Shown here in pieces: positions 32,481 to 41,746 of a stretch of 51,278 nucleotides of DNA. Position 1 is the stretch's first letter. Each line of letters opens with the position of its first letter. The notes beneath the pieces were generated by a model. The model had not been told where the DNA came from, searched no databases, and was given only the letters and a program-made list of their open reading frames with translations. The DNA lies in NCBI GenBank assembly GCA_036559195.1, contig DATBTN010000043.1:1-51278 (forward strand). The letters run 5' to 3'. Position numbers and translations under genes: made by a program. Source of the DNA: Candidatus Baltobacteraceae bacterium (GTDB lineage: Bacteria > Vulcanimicrobiota > Vulcanimicrobiia > Vulcanimicrobiales > Vulcanimicrobiaceae).

Positions 32481-35292
32481 TTTCCGATTTCGTCGAGTGC
32501 AGCGCGCGAAGCGCCGCTTGGTAAAGGGTCCGTTGGGCCGCGGCGTAGGCGTGCGGCTCCATCGTCGCCTCGCGCTTCGCCAGCCGGTCGGCCTGACGCG
32601 AGAGCGCGACGATTCGAGCGCTACGTTCGACATCGGCGTCCGGTCCACTTTGATCGGTCTGCGCGAGCAGCGCGGCGATTCGGCGCCCCTCGACGCTCGC
32701 CGTCTGGGTCGCCACCGGCAGTGCGGTGAACGGCGCCATATTCGGGGTCGGCGTGAAGAAATCCGAGAGGTCGGTCGCTACCAGATCGTTGAGGGCCAAC
32801 GGCGGCAGGCCGAGCAGTTCCTCTTCGGTCTTGAGAATGCTGACCGTCGAGGTGTGCCGATTTCCAACGTAATGCCGCTTCGCGTACGGAGAGACGACGA
32901 TCGCGTACGTACGATGCTCGTTCACGTGATCGCGCGAGGACTGCGCGTCGTCCGGCGTAATGAAAATGGCCGTCGACGCCCATTCGGGCTGGTGGCTTAA
33001 ATAGTCGACGATCCTGCCGAGGGCGCGGTCGCCGTCGGCGACTTCCTCCGGCAGCGGCGGAATGTTGGGGCCGAAACCGCCGTGATCGTCCGGCAGCCAA
33101 ATATAGGTGAAATCCGGTGCCGGATTGCGCGACTTGTACGTGCCGTAGTCTTTGACGAATTCGGTCGCGCGCCGAACGTCGCGAATCCGCAGATTCCATC
33201 CCGGATAGTTCGTATCGATGTGCCCGCCAAGGGCCGCGAGAGCCGGCACGTCGAGCGAATATGTTCCGCCCAGGCCGCTCGTTGGCGCGTTTTGATCGTT
33301 CGCTCCGCGGAAATTCGGATCGTCCGTCTTCGGGTTCTCGGCCGCACCCTCATCGTACCCCGAGAGGCGGATTAAATCGCCGTAATCGCGATAGGTCATT
33401 CCGGCGCGCTGCGTGCTGTTGAAAATGTAGCCCGCGCGCGGGTAATCTTCGGGATCTTCGTTTTTGTTCACGTTCGGCGAGCGACCGCCCTTGACGAGCA
33501 GCGTCTTCTCGGAGTACGCCGTCGCCACGCCGCCGGCTGCGAACTGATGCCCCGCGTCCGACTCTTCGGCGTCGGCATAGAGGTTGGCAGCCAATCCAAA
33601 TTCGCGAGCGAGCGCGTGCAGATTGGGTGTGATCGTCTCCCCGTAAGAGACCAGCGACGGATCGCCGTTACCGTGCGGCGCACCGTTGCCGTCGGTAAGA
33701 TCGCCGAGCATCGCATCGTACGTCTTATTCTCTTCGAGAATGAAGACCACGTGTTTGATCGCGCTGCTGCGCTCGCCCGATCGCATCGGCGGCACGAGCG
33801 CGTCGGGTTTGGCGATCCGCGCGCGCCGCGTGTATTTGAGCGCCGCTATCGTCGTCTTCGGAAGCGGAAGCTTACGCAAGTCGATGCGCTGCAGCGTGGC
33901 CCACACCGTGTTGCTATCCTGCTCGGCTTGATAGATGTGCCCGTCGGCGGCTTTCTTGTAGGGCGGCCCGCCTTCGAAGCGCGGCTCTTGATTGAACCCC
34001 TTCGCATTAGCAACGTAGAGGTAGCGCCCCGTTGCCGAGAGCGCGAGCGCCGTCGGATACCACCCGGTCGGAATCAGTCCCAAGCGATGCAGGTGTACCG
34101 GGTCGCGCGAATCGAGTACGGCAACCGCATTCATCCCGGCAAGCGCCACGTACAGTCGCTTACCGTCGGGGCTGCCGACGATGGCATCAGGCTGCGTGCC
34201 GTACGGTGCCTTGTCGAAGAGCCGTAACTGGATGCCGCCGACCACGCGCGGAATGCCGCTCAACCGCACCACCGCGATACGATCGACGTTGGTCATCGCG
34301 ACGAAGGCGTACCGTCCGTCCTTCGAAACGGCGATCGCCGTCGGCGCGGCGCCGCCGACGAGATCGCTCCCGTCGGGCATCTTATCCATCGCGAGCGATG
34401 CGGTCGAGGCGTCGCTCACGTCGCCGTCGCTCGCGAGCGCGATGCTGCTCAGCGCGGAGGCGTTCGCCGGCGAGGCCGGGGCGTTCGCGAATGCGGGCGC
34501 GCTCGCGGGTTGAGGCAAAAAGGCGTATCGCATCAAACCGGGATCGGTGACGTACAAGCGCTTGCCGGCCACCGCCGCGCCGTAGGGGAAGTACCCCACC
34601 GCCACGTCGTGCATGGCGCGGCGCGTCGCCAGATCGATCGCGGTTACGCTATTTGCAAGGTTGTTGACCACGTACGCGATGCGGTGGTCGGGCGAGAGCG
34701 CGATCGTTCCCGGAAATGCGCGATTTTTATTTGCGAAGCGCGGATCGGTCGGCCCTGGAATCGCCAAAACGTTCGGCTCTTCCAGGAGTTTACCGGCAGC
34801 CGTGAGGTGAAAAAAATGCATGAGGTTCGTGGGACCGCCGGAGGCCAAAACGAGCGTCTGCGACGGATTTTTCGGATCCTTCACTGCGGCGACGCCGACC
34901 CACAGACCCCAATGCCGATCGGCTTTGAAGACGTCGGTCACGCGCATCGTCGCCGCGTTCACCACCGTCAGCGTGTAACCGCCCACAACCTTCGGATCGA
35001 TCGTGCTGCGCGCGTCGCCTTCACGCTCGTCGTCGTTGGTGACGATCGCGTACTTTCCATCGGGCGAGAGTGCGACGCCGAGCGCATTCATGCCGACGAC
35101 GACGCTCTTGCCGACGGGCGCAACGGTGCGCCCGTTCGGCAGGATCACATCGTAGGGATTTGCTCCCCGAGGGGTTCCTGCGGGGCGGTCGCCGGCGGGC
35201 GCGGAGTAGGTGGTCAATCGGGCAGAACTCGCCTGGCTCGCACCCATCAAGGCGCAGGCCAAAGCGGCCGCTAAAAGGCGTCGCAGCATCAC
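32473..35292 (-). CDS. Exported YncE-type beta-propeller / alkaline phosphatase-like phosphoesterase, bifunctional
   Basis: A 939-aa secreted protein. The signal peptide is RLLAAALACALMGASQASSA. Residues 60-520 contain repeated SPDGKYAIVTND, SPDHRIAYVVNN, SKDGRYAFVAMT, SPDGKRLYVALAG and SATGRYLYVANA motifs, about seven blades of a YncE/lactonase-like propeller. Residues 545-900 are a phosphoesterase domain: HVVFILEENKTYDAMLGD, then GHQFAAGG, WLPDDHGG and IFITPDDAQSSRDHV, with metal-ligand aspartates and histidines. Such proteins are usually periplasmic or extracellular. It probably releases phosphate from an organic ester. It overlaps the DDAH-like gene by 8 bp. Confidence 0.88.
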   Translation of the reverse strand: MMLRRLLAAALACALMGASQASSARLTTYSAPAGDRPAGTPRGANPYDVILPNGRTVAPVGKSVVVGMNALGVALSPDGKYAIVTNDDEREGDARSTIDPKVVGGYTLTVVNAATMRVTDVFKADRHWGLWVGVAAVKDPKNPSQTLVLASGGPTNLMHFFHLTAAGKLLEEPNVLAIPGPTDPRFANKNRAFPGTIALSPDHRIAYVVNNLANSVTAIDLATRRAMHDVAVGYFPYGAAVAGKRLYVTDPGLMRYAFLPQPASAPAFANAPASPANASALSSIALASDGDVSDASTASLAMDKMPDGSDLVGGAAPTAIAVSKDGRYAFVAMTNVDRIAVVRLSGIPRVVGGIQLRLFDKAPYGTQPDAIVGSPDGKRLYVALAGMNAVAVLDSRDPVHLHRLGLIPTGWYPTALALSATGRYLYVANAKGFNQEPRFEGGPPYKKAADGHIYQAEQDSNTVWATLQRIDLRKLPLPKTTIAALKYTRRARIAKPDALVPPMRSGERSSAIKHVVFILEENKTYDAMLGDLTDGNGAPHGNGDPSLVSYGETITPNLHALAREFGLAANLYADAEESDAGHQFAAGGVATAYSEKTLLVKGGRSPNVNKNEDPEDYPRAGYIFNSTQRAGMTYRDYGDLIRLSGYDEGAAENPKTDDPNFRGANDQNAPTSGLGGTYSLDVPALAALGGHIDTNYPGWNLRIRDVRRATEFVKDYGTYKSRNPAPDFTYIWLPDDHGGFGPNIPPLPEEVADGDRALGRIVDYLSHQPEWASTAIFITPDDAQSSRDHVNEHRTYAIVVSPYAKRHYVGNRHTSTVSILKTEEELLGLPPLALNDLVATDLSDFFTPTPNMAPFTALPVATQTASVEGRRIAALLAQTDQSGPDADVERSARIVALSRQADRLAKREATMEPHAYAAAQRTLYQAALRALHSTKSEND

Positions 35293-35322
35293 ATCGTAGG
35301 GGGTACGGACGGCCGCCGAGGG

Positions 35323-36822
35323 TTACCTTCTCGAGATTAAGCCCGTCTTATGCAGCGCCGAGTCGAGGCGTGCGATGCCTTCGCGCGCCCGATCTTGCGG
35401 TAGATGACCGAACGACAAACGGATTGCAGGCGGCCCCTGACGCGTGGGATACGACGTCTCGGCCGGCATCACCAGAACGCCTTCGCGCGCGCATTCCTCG
35501 AATGCGGCTTGAGTCGAAACGCGCGGGGGCAACGGAAGCCAGACGTTCATGCCGGCGGCCGGCGATCGAACCTCGGTCCACGATACCGTCTGCGCCAGCG
35601 CATCGATAAACGCGTCGCGCCGATCGCGATAGAGCCCCCGCGCTTGGCGCAAATGGCGCGCGTATCCGGGACCGCTCATAAAGCGCCACAGCGCGCGCTG
35701 GGTGAGCGTCGACGTAAACACGTCGGTTCGCGCCTTCGCGAGTTCGAGCGCGTCGGCGAGCGCGCCCTTACAGTAGAGATACCCGATGCGCAACGCCGGA
35801 AAGATCGACTTCGAGAGGCTCTCCATCGCAATGACGCGGCCGTCGGTATCGTATGACGCTAGCGGCGGCGGCGCGGCGGCGTCGTACGTCAATTGCCAGC
35901 CCGTTTGGTCCTCTAGGACGACGACGTCGTAGCGCCGCGCGAGCGCTACGATTTGTTTGGCACGCCGCGGGGGCAGGACCGCACCGGTCGGATTCTGCGC
36001 GATCGGATTGACGTAGAGCAAACGCGGACGATACTCGCTAAAGACGCGTTCGACGTCGTCGGGGCGCACGCCGTCGACGTCGCTTGCCACTTCCACGTAC
36101 GTAACGCCGCGCGCATCGAAGACGCCGAGCGTGCCGGAATAGGTCGGGCTCTCGGCGGCGACGACGCTGCGCGCTTCGAGCAGCACGGTCGCGACCAAAT
36201 CGGCGGCCTGCTGCGCGCCCGAGCACACCAGGATGTCCTCGGGTTCCGCCGCGCATCCACGCGCGCGTAAGTGCGACGCCAACGTCTCGCAAAGATCTCG
36301 ATCGCCGGTGGTCGCCCGGTACTGCATCAATTCGGCGGGATCGTCGAGCAGCGTTCGGTGAAAAGCGCGGCCGAAATCGTGTAGTGGAAACGTCTCGGGC
36401 GCCGGGTGACCGGTCGCGAGGGTGATCGCACCGGGAACCGTCGCTCGCGTGAGCTGCTCCATCACGCCTTCCATCCGCTCCGCGCGCGCGAAGCGGCCAA
36501 CGTCGGGCTCCCAACGCCGCGCGAAGGGCTGAGTCTGATCGGGCAGCTGCGCCACGAACGTGCCCTTCCCGACGCGCGACGTGACCCGGCTGCGCGCGGT
36601 CAGCAGTTCGTAGGCTTGCGAGACGGTCACGAGCGCGCAGTCGAGTGCGCGCGCAAGCTCGCGCATCGCCGGCAATCGATCCCCCGGATGTAGCCGCTGC
36701 GATTCGATCGCATCGACGAGTTGATCGGCAATTTGAACGTAGAGCGGTCGCGGGTCGTTCGGCTCGAGGACGACGCCCAGCTGCGCCGGGGTCGGGCTAC
36801 TTCGAGTCGAGTCGATAGCCAA
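35323..36822 (-). CDS. MocR/PdxR family regulator: GntR HTH fused to PLP aminotransferase fold
   Basis: A 499-aa protein. Residues 25-95 are a GntR winged helix (RPLYVQIADQLVDAIESQRL, PGDRLPAMRELARAL, ALVTVSQAYELLTA). Residues 130-495 are a fold-type I aminotransferase domain with YVNPIAQNPTGAVLPP and the PLP lysine region MESLSKSIFPALRIGY. MocR proteins normally regulate vitamin B6, GABA or taurine genes. The start is TTG 36822, which overlaps the preceding response regulator by 26 bp. Its target cannot be named from neighbours. Confidence 0.9.
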   Translation of the reverse strand: MAIDSTRSSPTPAQLGVVLEPNDPRPLYVQIADQLVDAIESQRLHPGDRLPAMRELARALDCALVTVSQAYELLTARSRVTSRVGKGTFVAQLPDQTQPFARRWEPDVGRFARAERMEGVMEQLTRATVPGAITLATGHPAPETFPLHDFGRAFHRTLLDDPAELMQYRATTGDRDLCETLASHLRARGCAAEPEDILVCSGAQQAADLVATVLLEARSVVAAESPTYSGTLGVFDARGVTYVEVASDVDGVRPDDVERVFSEYRPRLLYVNPIAQNPTGAVLPPRRAKQIVALARRYDVVVLEDQTGWQLTYDAAAPPPLASYDTDGRVIAMESLSKSIFPALRIGYLYCKGALADALELAKARTDVFTSTLTQRALWRFMSGPGYARHLRQARGLYRDRRDAFIDALAQTVSWTEVRSPAAGMNVWLPLPPRVSTQAAFEECAREGVLVMPAETSYPTRQGPPAIRLSFGHLPQDRAREGIARLDSALHKTGLISRR

Positions 36823-37489
36823 TTCCGCGCACGCTCGCGATCTCGACCGGCGCGTCGATCTCGCTTAACTTCTTGCGCAGCGCCGCGATGTGCACGTCGA
36901 CCACGCGGGTCGGCACGCCCGACGTATCGTTCCACACGTGTTCGAGGATCTGCGCGCGCGTCAGCAGCCGGCCCTCGGCCTCCGCCAAGAACCACACCAG
37001 TCGAAATTCGAGCGCCGTGAGCGTGACCTGCTGGCCGTCGTTGTTGAGCGTGTGAAAATCGCGAACGAGGCGTGCGGATCCGATTTGCAGGACCCCGTCT
37101 TCATCTTTCTTTTGCAGCAACTTGTCGCGCCGCCGTAGAAACGACGCGATGCGCGCCACCAGTTCGTTGCCCGAAAACGGCTTCGTAATGTAGTCGTCGG
37201 CGCCGAGCCCGAGCCCGAGCAGCACGTCTTGCTCGCGCGAGTGCCCGCTGACCATCAGCACGAATGCGTTGGTCGTGGTCGCGAGCGACGTGCACACGTC
37301 GAGGCCGGAGATATCGGGCAGGCCCACGTCGAGAATGACGATATCCGGCTTGTAGCTCTCCGCAAGCTCCAGCCCTTCGGCTCCCGTGCCGGTCACTTTT
37401 ACTTCGTAGTCCGAGCGCTCGAGGACGGTCTTTTCGAGCAATTGGATATCTTCGTCGTCCTCGATTACCAGAATGCGAGCCAACGCCAT
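36797..37489 (-). CDS. OmpR/PhoB family response regulator, orphan
   Basis: A 230-aa two-domain regulator. The receiver domain (1-120) has the acidic pocket in VIEDDEDIQ, the phosphoacceptor Asp in DIVILDVGLPD (about Asp54) and the Lys in YITKPFSG. The C-terminal winged helix contains LTALEFRLVWFLAEAEGRLLTRAQ and VVDVHIAALRKKL. No sensor kinase is adjacent, so the partner kinase lies elsewhere. It overlaps the MocR gene downstream by 26 bp and follows the malic enzyme gene by 9 bp, suggesting a shared transcript. Confidence 0.93.
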   Translation of the reverse strand: MALARILVIEDDEDIQLLEKTVLERSDYEVKVTGTGAEGLELAESYKPDIVILDVGLPDISGLDVCTSLATTTNAFVLMVSGHSREQDVLLGLGLGADDYITKPFSGNELVARIASFLRRRDKLLQKKDEDGVLQIGSARLVRDFHTLNNDGQQVTLTALEFRLVWFLAEAEGRLLTRAQILEHVWNDTSGVPTRVVDVHIAALRKKLSEIDAPVEIASVRGIGYRLDSK

Positions 37490-37498
37490 AGGGACTCC

Positions 37499-38941
37499 TT
37501 ACGCTGAGGTCGTGATGTCTTCCCCTTCGGACAGGACCAGCGTTCGGCGCGCGACCCCCTCATCGACCGCGGCCTGCGCGACGGCTCTGGCCACCGCATC
37601 CACGACCCGCGTATCGAAGACGCTCGGAATGATATACTCGGCATTGCGTTCGTCGTCGGTGACGATCGACGCGATCGCGTGAGCCGCAGCGAGTTTCATC
37701 TTCTCGGTGATGCGGCTCGCGCGCGCGTCGAGCGCGCCGCGAAAGATTCCCGGAAACGCCAGCAGGTTGTTGACTTGATTGGGGAAATCGGAGCGGCCGG
37801 TCGCGATCACCGCAACGTACGGCGCGGCCACGTCGGGCATGATCTCCGGCGTTGGGTTCGCCATCGCGAACACGATCGGATCGCGCGCCATCTGCTCGAT
37901 ATCTTGCGCCTGCAAGATGCCCGGTGCCGAGACGCCGATGAAAACGTCGGTCCCCTTCAGGACGTCGTGCAGCGATCCGCGCCGGTTTTCGCGGTTGGTG
38001 TTCTCTGCCAGCCAGCGCCAGTGCGAGTTCTCGTAGCGATCGTCGCGATTGAGGGCGCCCGCGCGATCGACCGGAATCACGTCGCGGACGCCGGCCTCAA
38101 GCAGCATCTTGATCGTCGCGGTACCCGCGGCGCCGCTCCCGGAGACGACGACCTGCAGATCTTCGAGCCGCTTACCGACAACGGCCGCCGCATTGATGAG
38201 CGCCGCCATGATCACCACGGCCGTGCCGTGCTGATCGTCGTGCATCACGGGAATGTCGAGCGCCTCGATCAGCCGCCGTTCGACCTCGAAGCAGCGCGGT
38301 GCCGAGATATCTTCGAGGTTGATGCCGCCGAAAACCGGTGCGATTCGAATGACGGTCTCGACGATTTCGTCGACGTCCTTCGTGTCCAAGCAGATCGGAA
38401 AGGCGTCGATGCCCGCAAACTGTTTGAAGAGCATCGCCTTGCCCTCCATAACCGGCAACGCCCCGAGCGGACCGATATCGCCCAACCCAAGCACCGCCGT
38501 GCCGTCGGAGATAACCGCGACGGTGTTGCGTTTGATGGAGAGCTGGAACGCCTTGCTCGGGTCGGCGGCGATCGCCATCGAAACGCGCGCGACGCCGGGT
38601 GTGTACACGGTCGAGAGATCCTGCCGCGTCTTGACCGGGATCTTCGGTTCGATCCGAATCTTGCCCCCGAGATGAGCGAGAAACGTGCTGTCGGAGACGC
38701 TGATGACGCGTACGCCCTCGATCGATTCCACGGCCTCGCGGACGCTCTTTCCGACGACGTCGGATGTAACGTTTACCGTGAAGTCGCGCACGACGTGGGT
38801 CTTCGTGACCGAGCGCATGTCGACCGCGGCGATCACGCCGCCGGCATCGCCGATGGCCGACGCCAGCTGCCCGAAGGCTCCGGGACTATTCGACATCTCG
38901 ATGCGCATGATGAGCGTGAAACTAATAGAAACCTGTGGCAC
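37499..38941 (-). CDS. NAD(P)-dependent malic enzyme with N-terminal ACT domain
   Basis: A 480-aa enzyme decarboxylating malate to pyruvate. The ACT domain occupies residues 1-85 (FTLIMRIEMSNSPGAFGQL, AIGDAGGVIAAVDM), so an amino acid or metabolite probably regulates it. The catalytic part has TVYTPGVARV, NTVAVISDGTAVLGLGDIG, VMHDDQHGTAVV and the nucleotide motif VVVSGSGAAGTA. GTG 38941 (VPQVSISFTL) matches the expected ACT N-terminus; the much longer open frame runs into the TldE gene. The ACT fusion is a known arrangement of some bacterial malic enzymes. Confidence 0.92.
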   Translation of the reverse strand: MPQVSISFTLIMRIEMSNSPGAFGQLASAIGDAGGVIAAVDMRSVTKTHVVRDFTVNVTSDVVGKSVREAVESIEGVRVISVSDSTFLAHLGGKIRIEPKIPVKTRQDLSTVYTPGVARVSMAIAADPSKAFQLSIKRNTVAVISDGTAVLGLGDIGPLGALPVMEGKAMLFKQFAGIDAFPICLDTKDVDEIVETVIRIAPVFGGINLEDISAPRCFEVERRLIEALDIPVMHDDQHGTAVVIMAALINAAAVVGKRLEDLQVVVSGSGAAGTATIKMLLEAGVRDVIPVDRAGALNRDDRYENSHWRWLAENTNRENRRGSLHDVLKGTDVFIGVSAPGILQAQDIEQMARDPIVFAMANPTPEIMPDVAAPYVAVIATGRSDFPNQVNNLLAFPGIFRGALDARASRITEKMKLAAAHAIASIVTDDERNAEYIIPSVFDTRVVDAVARAVAQAAVDEGVARRTLVLSEGEDITTSA

Positions 38942-38991
38942 CGCTAGTAGGTTCAAGGGCGCCCGAACCGAGCCTCCCTCGTCAAAAGGGC

Positions 38992-40344
38992 TTAGCTGCC
39001 GCTGATCGTCATTTCGGCTACGCGGAACGACGGGGAGACGACGGGGCCATCGAAGCGGAGGTCGTCGGCGACGGCGTCGATGCCGGCCAGCATCTCCGTG
39101 AAGGTGCTCGCGATCGTGAACTCGTCGATCGGGTAAGCGAGTTCGCCATTCTCGATCGCGAAGCCGCGCGCGCCGCGGCTGTAAATGCCGCTCGCGTGCT
39201 CGGTTGCAAAGCCGATCGTATCGAGCACGAGCACGCCGCGTTTGGTGCGGGCGATCACTTGATCGAGCGCCCAGGTTCCCGATTCCAAATAGAAGTTGTT
39301 CGGGCCGATGCTTCCGCCGCTCGCGTTGCCCGTACTCGCGGCGCCGAGTTTGCGGGCGTAGTACGTGTCGTACAGCAGCGTGCGCAAGGTTCCGCGTTCG
39401 AACACCGAGGTGCGCCGCGTCGGGACGCCTTCGCCGTCGAACGGCGAGCTTCCGAGCAATCCCGGGAGCGTGCCGTCGTCGACGATGGTGACGAACGGGC
39501 TGCCGATCGTCTCGCCCACGCGCTCGCCGAGCCACGAATTTCCAATCGCGACGTTCGAGGCGCAGAGTGCGGCGAAGAGATCGGAGAGCACCGCCGCCGC
39601 GACGTCGCGTTCGAAGATCACCGGCATCCGCCCGGTCTGCGGTTTGCGGGCGCCGAAGAGTTCCACCGTACGGCGCACGGCCATTCGCGCGACGTCCTCG
39701 AGCGATTCCAGCTCGCGCAGTCCGCGCCCGGCGGTGCCGTAGGCGCCGGTCCGTTTTGCTTCGCCATCGCGCGCGACCGGACTGCTCGAACGCGAGACGC
39801 GCGTCGAACGATAGGCGCCGGCAAAGCCGAACGAGTTGGCGAGCGCCGTCGTCGTGACGCCGTCGCCGTAGTGCGACCCGTTACTATTTTCTATCCGCGG
39901 ATCGGCCTCGCGAATCAGTCGCTCGAGCTGCAGCGCCTCATCGACCTTGCTCTGCGCGTCGCGGCCGACGATATCGTCGGCGTACAACTCCAGATCCACG
40001 CGTCCGTATGGATCCAAATCGCCGGGCTGCGGGAGACCGCCGAACTCGTCGTTCGCAACGTGGCGCGCCTGGGCGACCGTTTCCGCGATCGCCGCTCGCA
40101 GATGCTCGGAATCGAAATCGGTGGTACCGAGCGTCGCTTTGCGCCCGTCGACAAACACGCGCACCTGCAGCGATTTCCCGGTCGACTGCTCGAGTTTGGT
40201 AATCGTTCGATCGCGCGCCTCGGTCGAGAAGCGATCGCCGATCGAGAGCGTTGCGTCGGCTTGCGAAGCCCCTGCGGCAATCGCAATCCGCACCGCGTCG
40301 CGCGCGTAGTCGACGGCGCCGGCGGCATCGAGGCTACTCGACAT
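38992..40344 (-). CDS. pmbA: TldE/PmbA subunit of the TldD/TldE metalloprotease
   Basis: A 450-aa partner of TldD in the heterodimeric protease that trims small peptides, including microcin-type modified peptides. PmbA features are LQVRVFVDGRKATLGTTDF, NSNGSHYGDGVTTTALANSF, VFERGTLRTLLYDTYYARKLG and the late GPNNFYLESGTW. It lacks HExxxH, as TldE subunits do. ATG 40344 overlaps the TldD gene by 11 bp. No precursor peptide gene or radical SAM enzyme is adjacent. Confidence 0.92.
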   Translation of the reverse strand: MSSSLDAAGAVDYARDAVRIAIAAGASQADATLSIGDRFSTEARDRTITKLEQSTGKSLQVRVFVDGRKATLGTTDFDSEHLRAAIAETVAQARHVANDEFGGLPQPGDLDPYGRVDLELYADDIVGRDAQSKVDEALQLERLIREADPRIENSNGSHYGDGVTTTALANSFGFAGAYRSTRVSRSSSPVARDGEAKRTGAYGTAGRGLRELESLEDVARMAVRRTVELFGARKPQTGRMPVIFERDVAAAVLSDLFAALCASNVAIGNSWLGERVGETIGSPFVTIVDDGTLPGLLGSSPFDGEGVPTRRTSVFERGTLRTLLYDTYYARKLGAASTGNASGGSIGPNNFYLESGTWALDQVIARTKRGVLVLDTIGFATEHASGIYSRGARGFAIENGELAYPIDEFTIASTFTEMLAGIDAVADDLRFDGPVVSPSFRVAEMTISGS

Positions 40345-41728
40345 TCGAGCCTCCGATCGTCACCGCCGAGATCTTGACCGTCGGCATGCCGACGCCGACG
40401 GGAACGTATTGGCCGCCCTTACCGCACGTATAGTGGCGGTTCGCGAGGCGGCTGTCGTTGCCGACGGCCACAACCTTCGTCATGACTTCGGGTCCGTTCC
40501 CCACGATGGTTGCGTTTTTAAGCGGTGCGGTAATCTTGCCGTTTTCGATGAGGTACCCTTCGGCAACCATGAAGACGAAATCGCCCTTGCTGATCTCCAC
40601 TTGACCGCCGGCAAAGGACTTCGCATAGATACCGCGCTTCGTCGAGGCGAGAATTTCCTCGACGGTCGATTCGCCGCTGGGCATGTAGGTGTTGCACATG
40701 CGCGGCTGCGGCATGACGCGAAACGATTGGCGCCGTCCGCTCCCCGTCGATCCGGTCCCCATCAACACGCCGTTGAGATGGTCTTGCATGTACCCCCGCA
40801 AGATGCCGTTCTCCACGAGCACCTTGTGCGCGCCGGGCGTGCCCTCGTCGTCGACCGCCAAACTTCCGCGCTCTTCGGGCAGATTGCCGTCGTCGTAAAT
40901 GGTTACCAGTTCGCTCGCGACACGTTCGCCCACGCGGCCGCTGTAAAGTGACACGCCCTGACGGTTGAAATCCGACTCGAGGCCGTGGCCGACAGCTTCG
41001 TGCAGCAGCACGCCGCCGCCGCCCGATCCCACGACCATCGCCATCTCGCCGGCCGGCGCGGGAATCGCCTCCAGATTGGTCGTGGAGATGCGTGCGGCGT
41101 CGAGCGCTAGCGACTCCGGCGTTCGATCGTCGTAGTACGCGATCGACGTGCGGCCGCCGTCGCCGACGTACCCGTAGCCGCGCTCGCCGTTCTTGTTCGA
41201 TACCACCTGCACGCCGAGCGAGATGAGCGGCCGGTGATCGTGCACGAAGCGACCGTCGCTGGTCGCGATCCAGACGTCCTGCAACTCGTCGCTGATCGTC
41301 GCGTTCACTGCCGAAACGTGCGGATCGAACCCGCGTGCCGCGATATCGGCCCGCTCCAACAGCTTAACGTAGGCCTCCGACGGCGCGTGCGTGACGCGTA
41401 GCGCGTCGTAAAGGGGAGCAACGCTTTGCGCGGCGATGCGAACGCTGCGCGTACGCGCGGAAGGATCGCGGGCGATCAGCGATGCAACTTCGGCGGCCTT
41501 CACGAGAGCGTCGAAGGAGAGATCGTCGGAATATCCGTAGCCGGCCGACTCGCCGACGATCACGCGAATGCCCACGCCTTGCGTGATCGACAAACCGCTT
41601 TCATGAATCGAGCCCGATTGCAATCGAAATGACGTCGCGGTGCGGCGTTCGCAGAAAACGTCGGCGTAATCGCCGCCGCGCCCTAGCGCCGTAGCAAGCA
41701 GACGCTCCAAAATCTCAGGTTCGAGCAT
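40334..41728 (-). CDS. tldD: TldD metalloprotease catalytic subunit
   Basis: A 464-aa zinc protease subunit. The zinc motif HEAVGHG (HExxxH) occurs in GGGGVLLHEAVGHGLESDF around residue 235. Other conserved parts are GVGIRVIVGESAGYGYSDDL, EERGSLAVDDEGTP, SFRVMPQPRMCNTYM and ISKGDFVFMVAEGYLIENG. It overlaps tldE by 11 bp, so the heterodimer is made from one operon. It cleaves unstructured peptides in the cytosol. Confidence 0.95.
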   Translation of the reverse strand: MLEPEILERLLATALGRGGDYADVFCERRTATSFRLQSGSIHESGLSITQGVGIRVIVGESAGYGYSDDLSFDALVKAAEVASLIARDPSARTRSVRIAAQSVAPLYDALRVTHAPSEAYVKLLERADIAARGFDPHVSAVNATISDELQDVWIATSDGRFVHDHRPLISLGVQVVSNKNGERGYGYVGDGGRTSIAYYDDRTPESLALDAARISTTNLEAIPAPAGEMAMVVGSGGGGVLLHEAVGHGLESDFNRQGVSLYSGRVGERVASELVTIYDDGNLPEERGSLAVDDEGTPGAHKVLVENGILRGYMQDHLNGVLMGTGSTGSGRRQSFRVMPQPRMCNTYMPSGESTVEEILASTKRGIYAKSFAGGQVEISKGDFVFMVAEGYLIENGKITAPLKNATIVGNGPEVMTKVVAVGNDSRLANRHYTCGKGGQYVPVGVGMPTVKISAVTIGGSNVE

Positions 41729-41746
41729 ACGGCTCCCGAGTTTGGT

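Noticed and set aside
38942-39535. Extended N-terminus of the malic enzyme frame
   Set aside because: The upstream part is an Arg-rich shadow of the TldE gene; the ACT domain begins at the GTG at 38941.
38935-40377. Long + strand open frame antisense to tldE
   Set aside because: Low-complexity Arg/Asp-rich translation with no known motif, mirrored against a clear PmbA protein.
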